A program made the translations under genes and the position numbers. The notes below the pieces were generated by a model. That model was given only the letters and a program-made list of their open reading frames with translations. It did not search any database and was not told where the DNA came from. Shown piece after piece: positions 7,076 to 7,273 of a stretch of DNA of 7,273 nucleotides; position 1 is the first letter of the stretch, and each line of letters begins with the position of its first letter. Source of the DNA: JBAZDC01 sp041654595 (lineage in GTDB: Bacteria; Pseudomonadota; Gammaproteobacteria; Burkholderiales; Burkholderiaceae_B); the NCBI GenBank assembly GCA_964551305.1, contig CAZKBT010000095.1:1-7273 (forward strand), given 5' to 3'.

Positions 7076-7273
7076 CCAGGCAGGTCGATGCGCGTGCCGA
7101 TCTCGTTGTTGGCATGCATCAGGGAAACCAGGACACCCTGGCCCTTGGTCGCCTTCAACAGCTCTTCCAGATGCGTGCGGTCGGGCTTGCCATCCGCTTC
7201 GAGCCGCACCCAATGCACGGTCACACCGTTCTCCTTGCCCAGGTGTTCCGCCGTACTCTCCACGGCGTGGTGC
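7076..7273 (-). pseudogene. Class V aminotransferase / cysteine desulfurase, internal fragment (5' end outside window, 3' end lost)
   Basis: On the minus strand, reading inward from the right edge, about 65 residues match the PLP-dependent NifS/IscS-like fold. HHAVESTAEHL carries the H-H-A-V motif that follows the conserved Glu near the PLP site. It is followed by VTVHWVRLEADGKPDRTHLE and LVSLMHANNEIGTRIDL, the universal M-x-A-N-N-E-x-G segment whose Asn and Glu contact the cofactor region. After IDL (about base 7080) the similarity stops and the frame continues only as the antisense of mnmC. The PLP lysine and the sulfur-carrying cysteine, both nearer the C-terminus, are therefore missing, and the product cannot be an active desulfurase. 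The 5' part lies to the right of the window. Subfamily (IscS, SufS, or a stand-alone class V enzyme) cannot be fixed from this piece. Confidence 0.8.

Overview
The window looks like a piece of a Betaproteobacterial (Alcaligenaceae, most likely Bordetella- or Achromobacter-like) chromosome. This rests on the GC-rich codon use, the SecA C-terminus with its zinc motif, the Bordetella-style FbpA-type iron-binding protein and MnmC N-terminus, and the general style of the housekeeping genes. The genus is an inference from protein flavour, not from a database match.

Layout. Bases 1-933 hold the 3' part of secA (+), closed by two consecutive hairpins; the second, with a T-rich tail, is a convincing intrinsic terminator. 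Bases about 1006-1400 hold no intact gene. They contain the C-terminal stub of an unidentified minus-strand gene, then about 43 codons from near the C-terminus of a TonB-dependent receptor (+). The receptor stub runs directly into an fbpA-type ferric-iron periplasmic binding protein (about 1401-2309, +) that has lost its signal peptide and first strand. A perfect 11-bp hairpin separates fbpA from the convergent mgtE.

From 6480 down to 2362 on the minus strand lie four intact genes: an inositol-monophosphatase-family phosphatase, an M20 amidohydrolase of the hippurate-hydrolase type, a YciA-type acyl-CoA thioesterase, and the magnesium transporter mgtE. The last three are packed with gaps of 20 and 12 bases and probably form one transcript. 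A compact divergent region with overlapping inverted repeats separates the phosphatase from mnmC (+, from 6604). mnmC is intact only through about residue 152. At about 7060-7080 it is joined, in opposite orientation, to an internal fragment of a class V aminotransferase / cysteine desulfurase reading in from the right edge on the minus strand.

The main story is rearrangement and decay: at least three breakpoints (about 1232-1270, about 1400, about 7060-7080) cut five genes within 7.3 kb, and no insertion sequence is visible at any of them. This fits a host-restricted, genome-reducing lineage, but chimeric assembly could also produce some of it. I do not see a new defence, secretion or biosynthetic system here; the intact genes are ordinary metabolism and transport.
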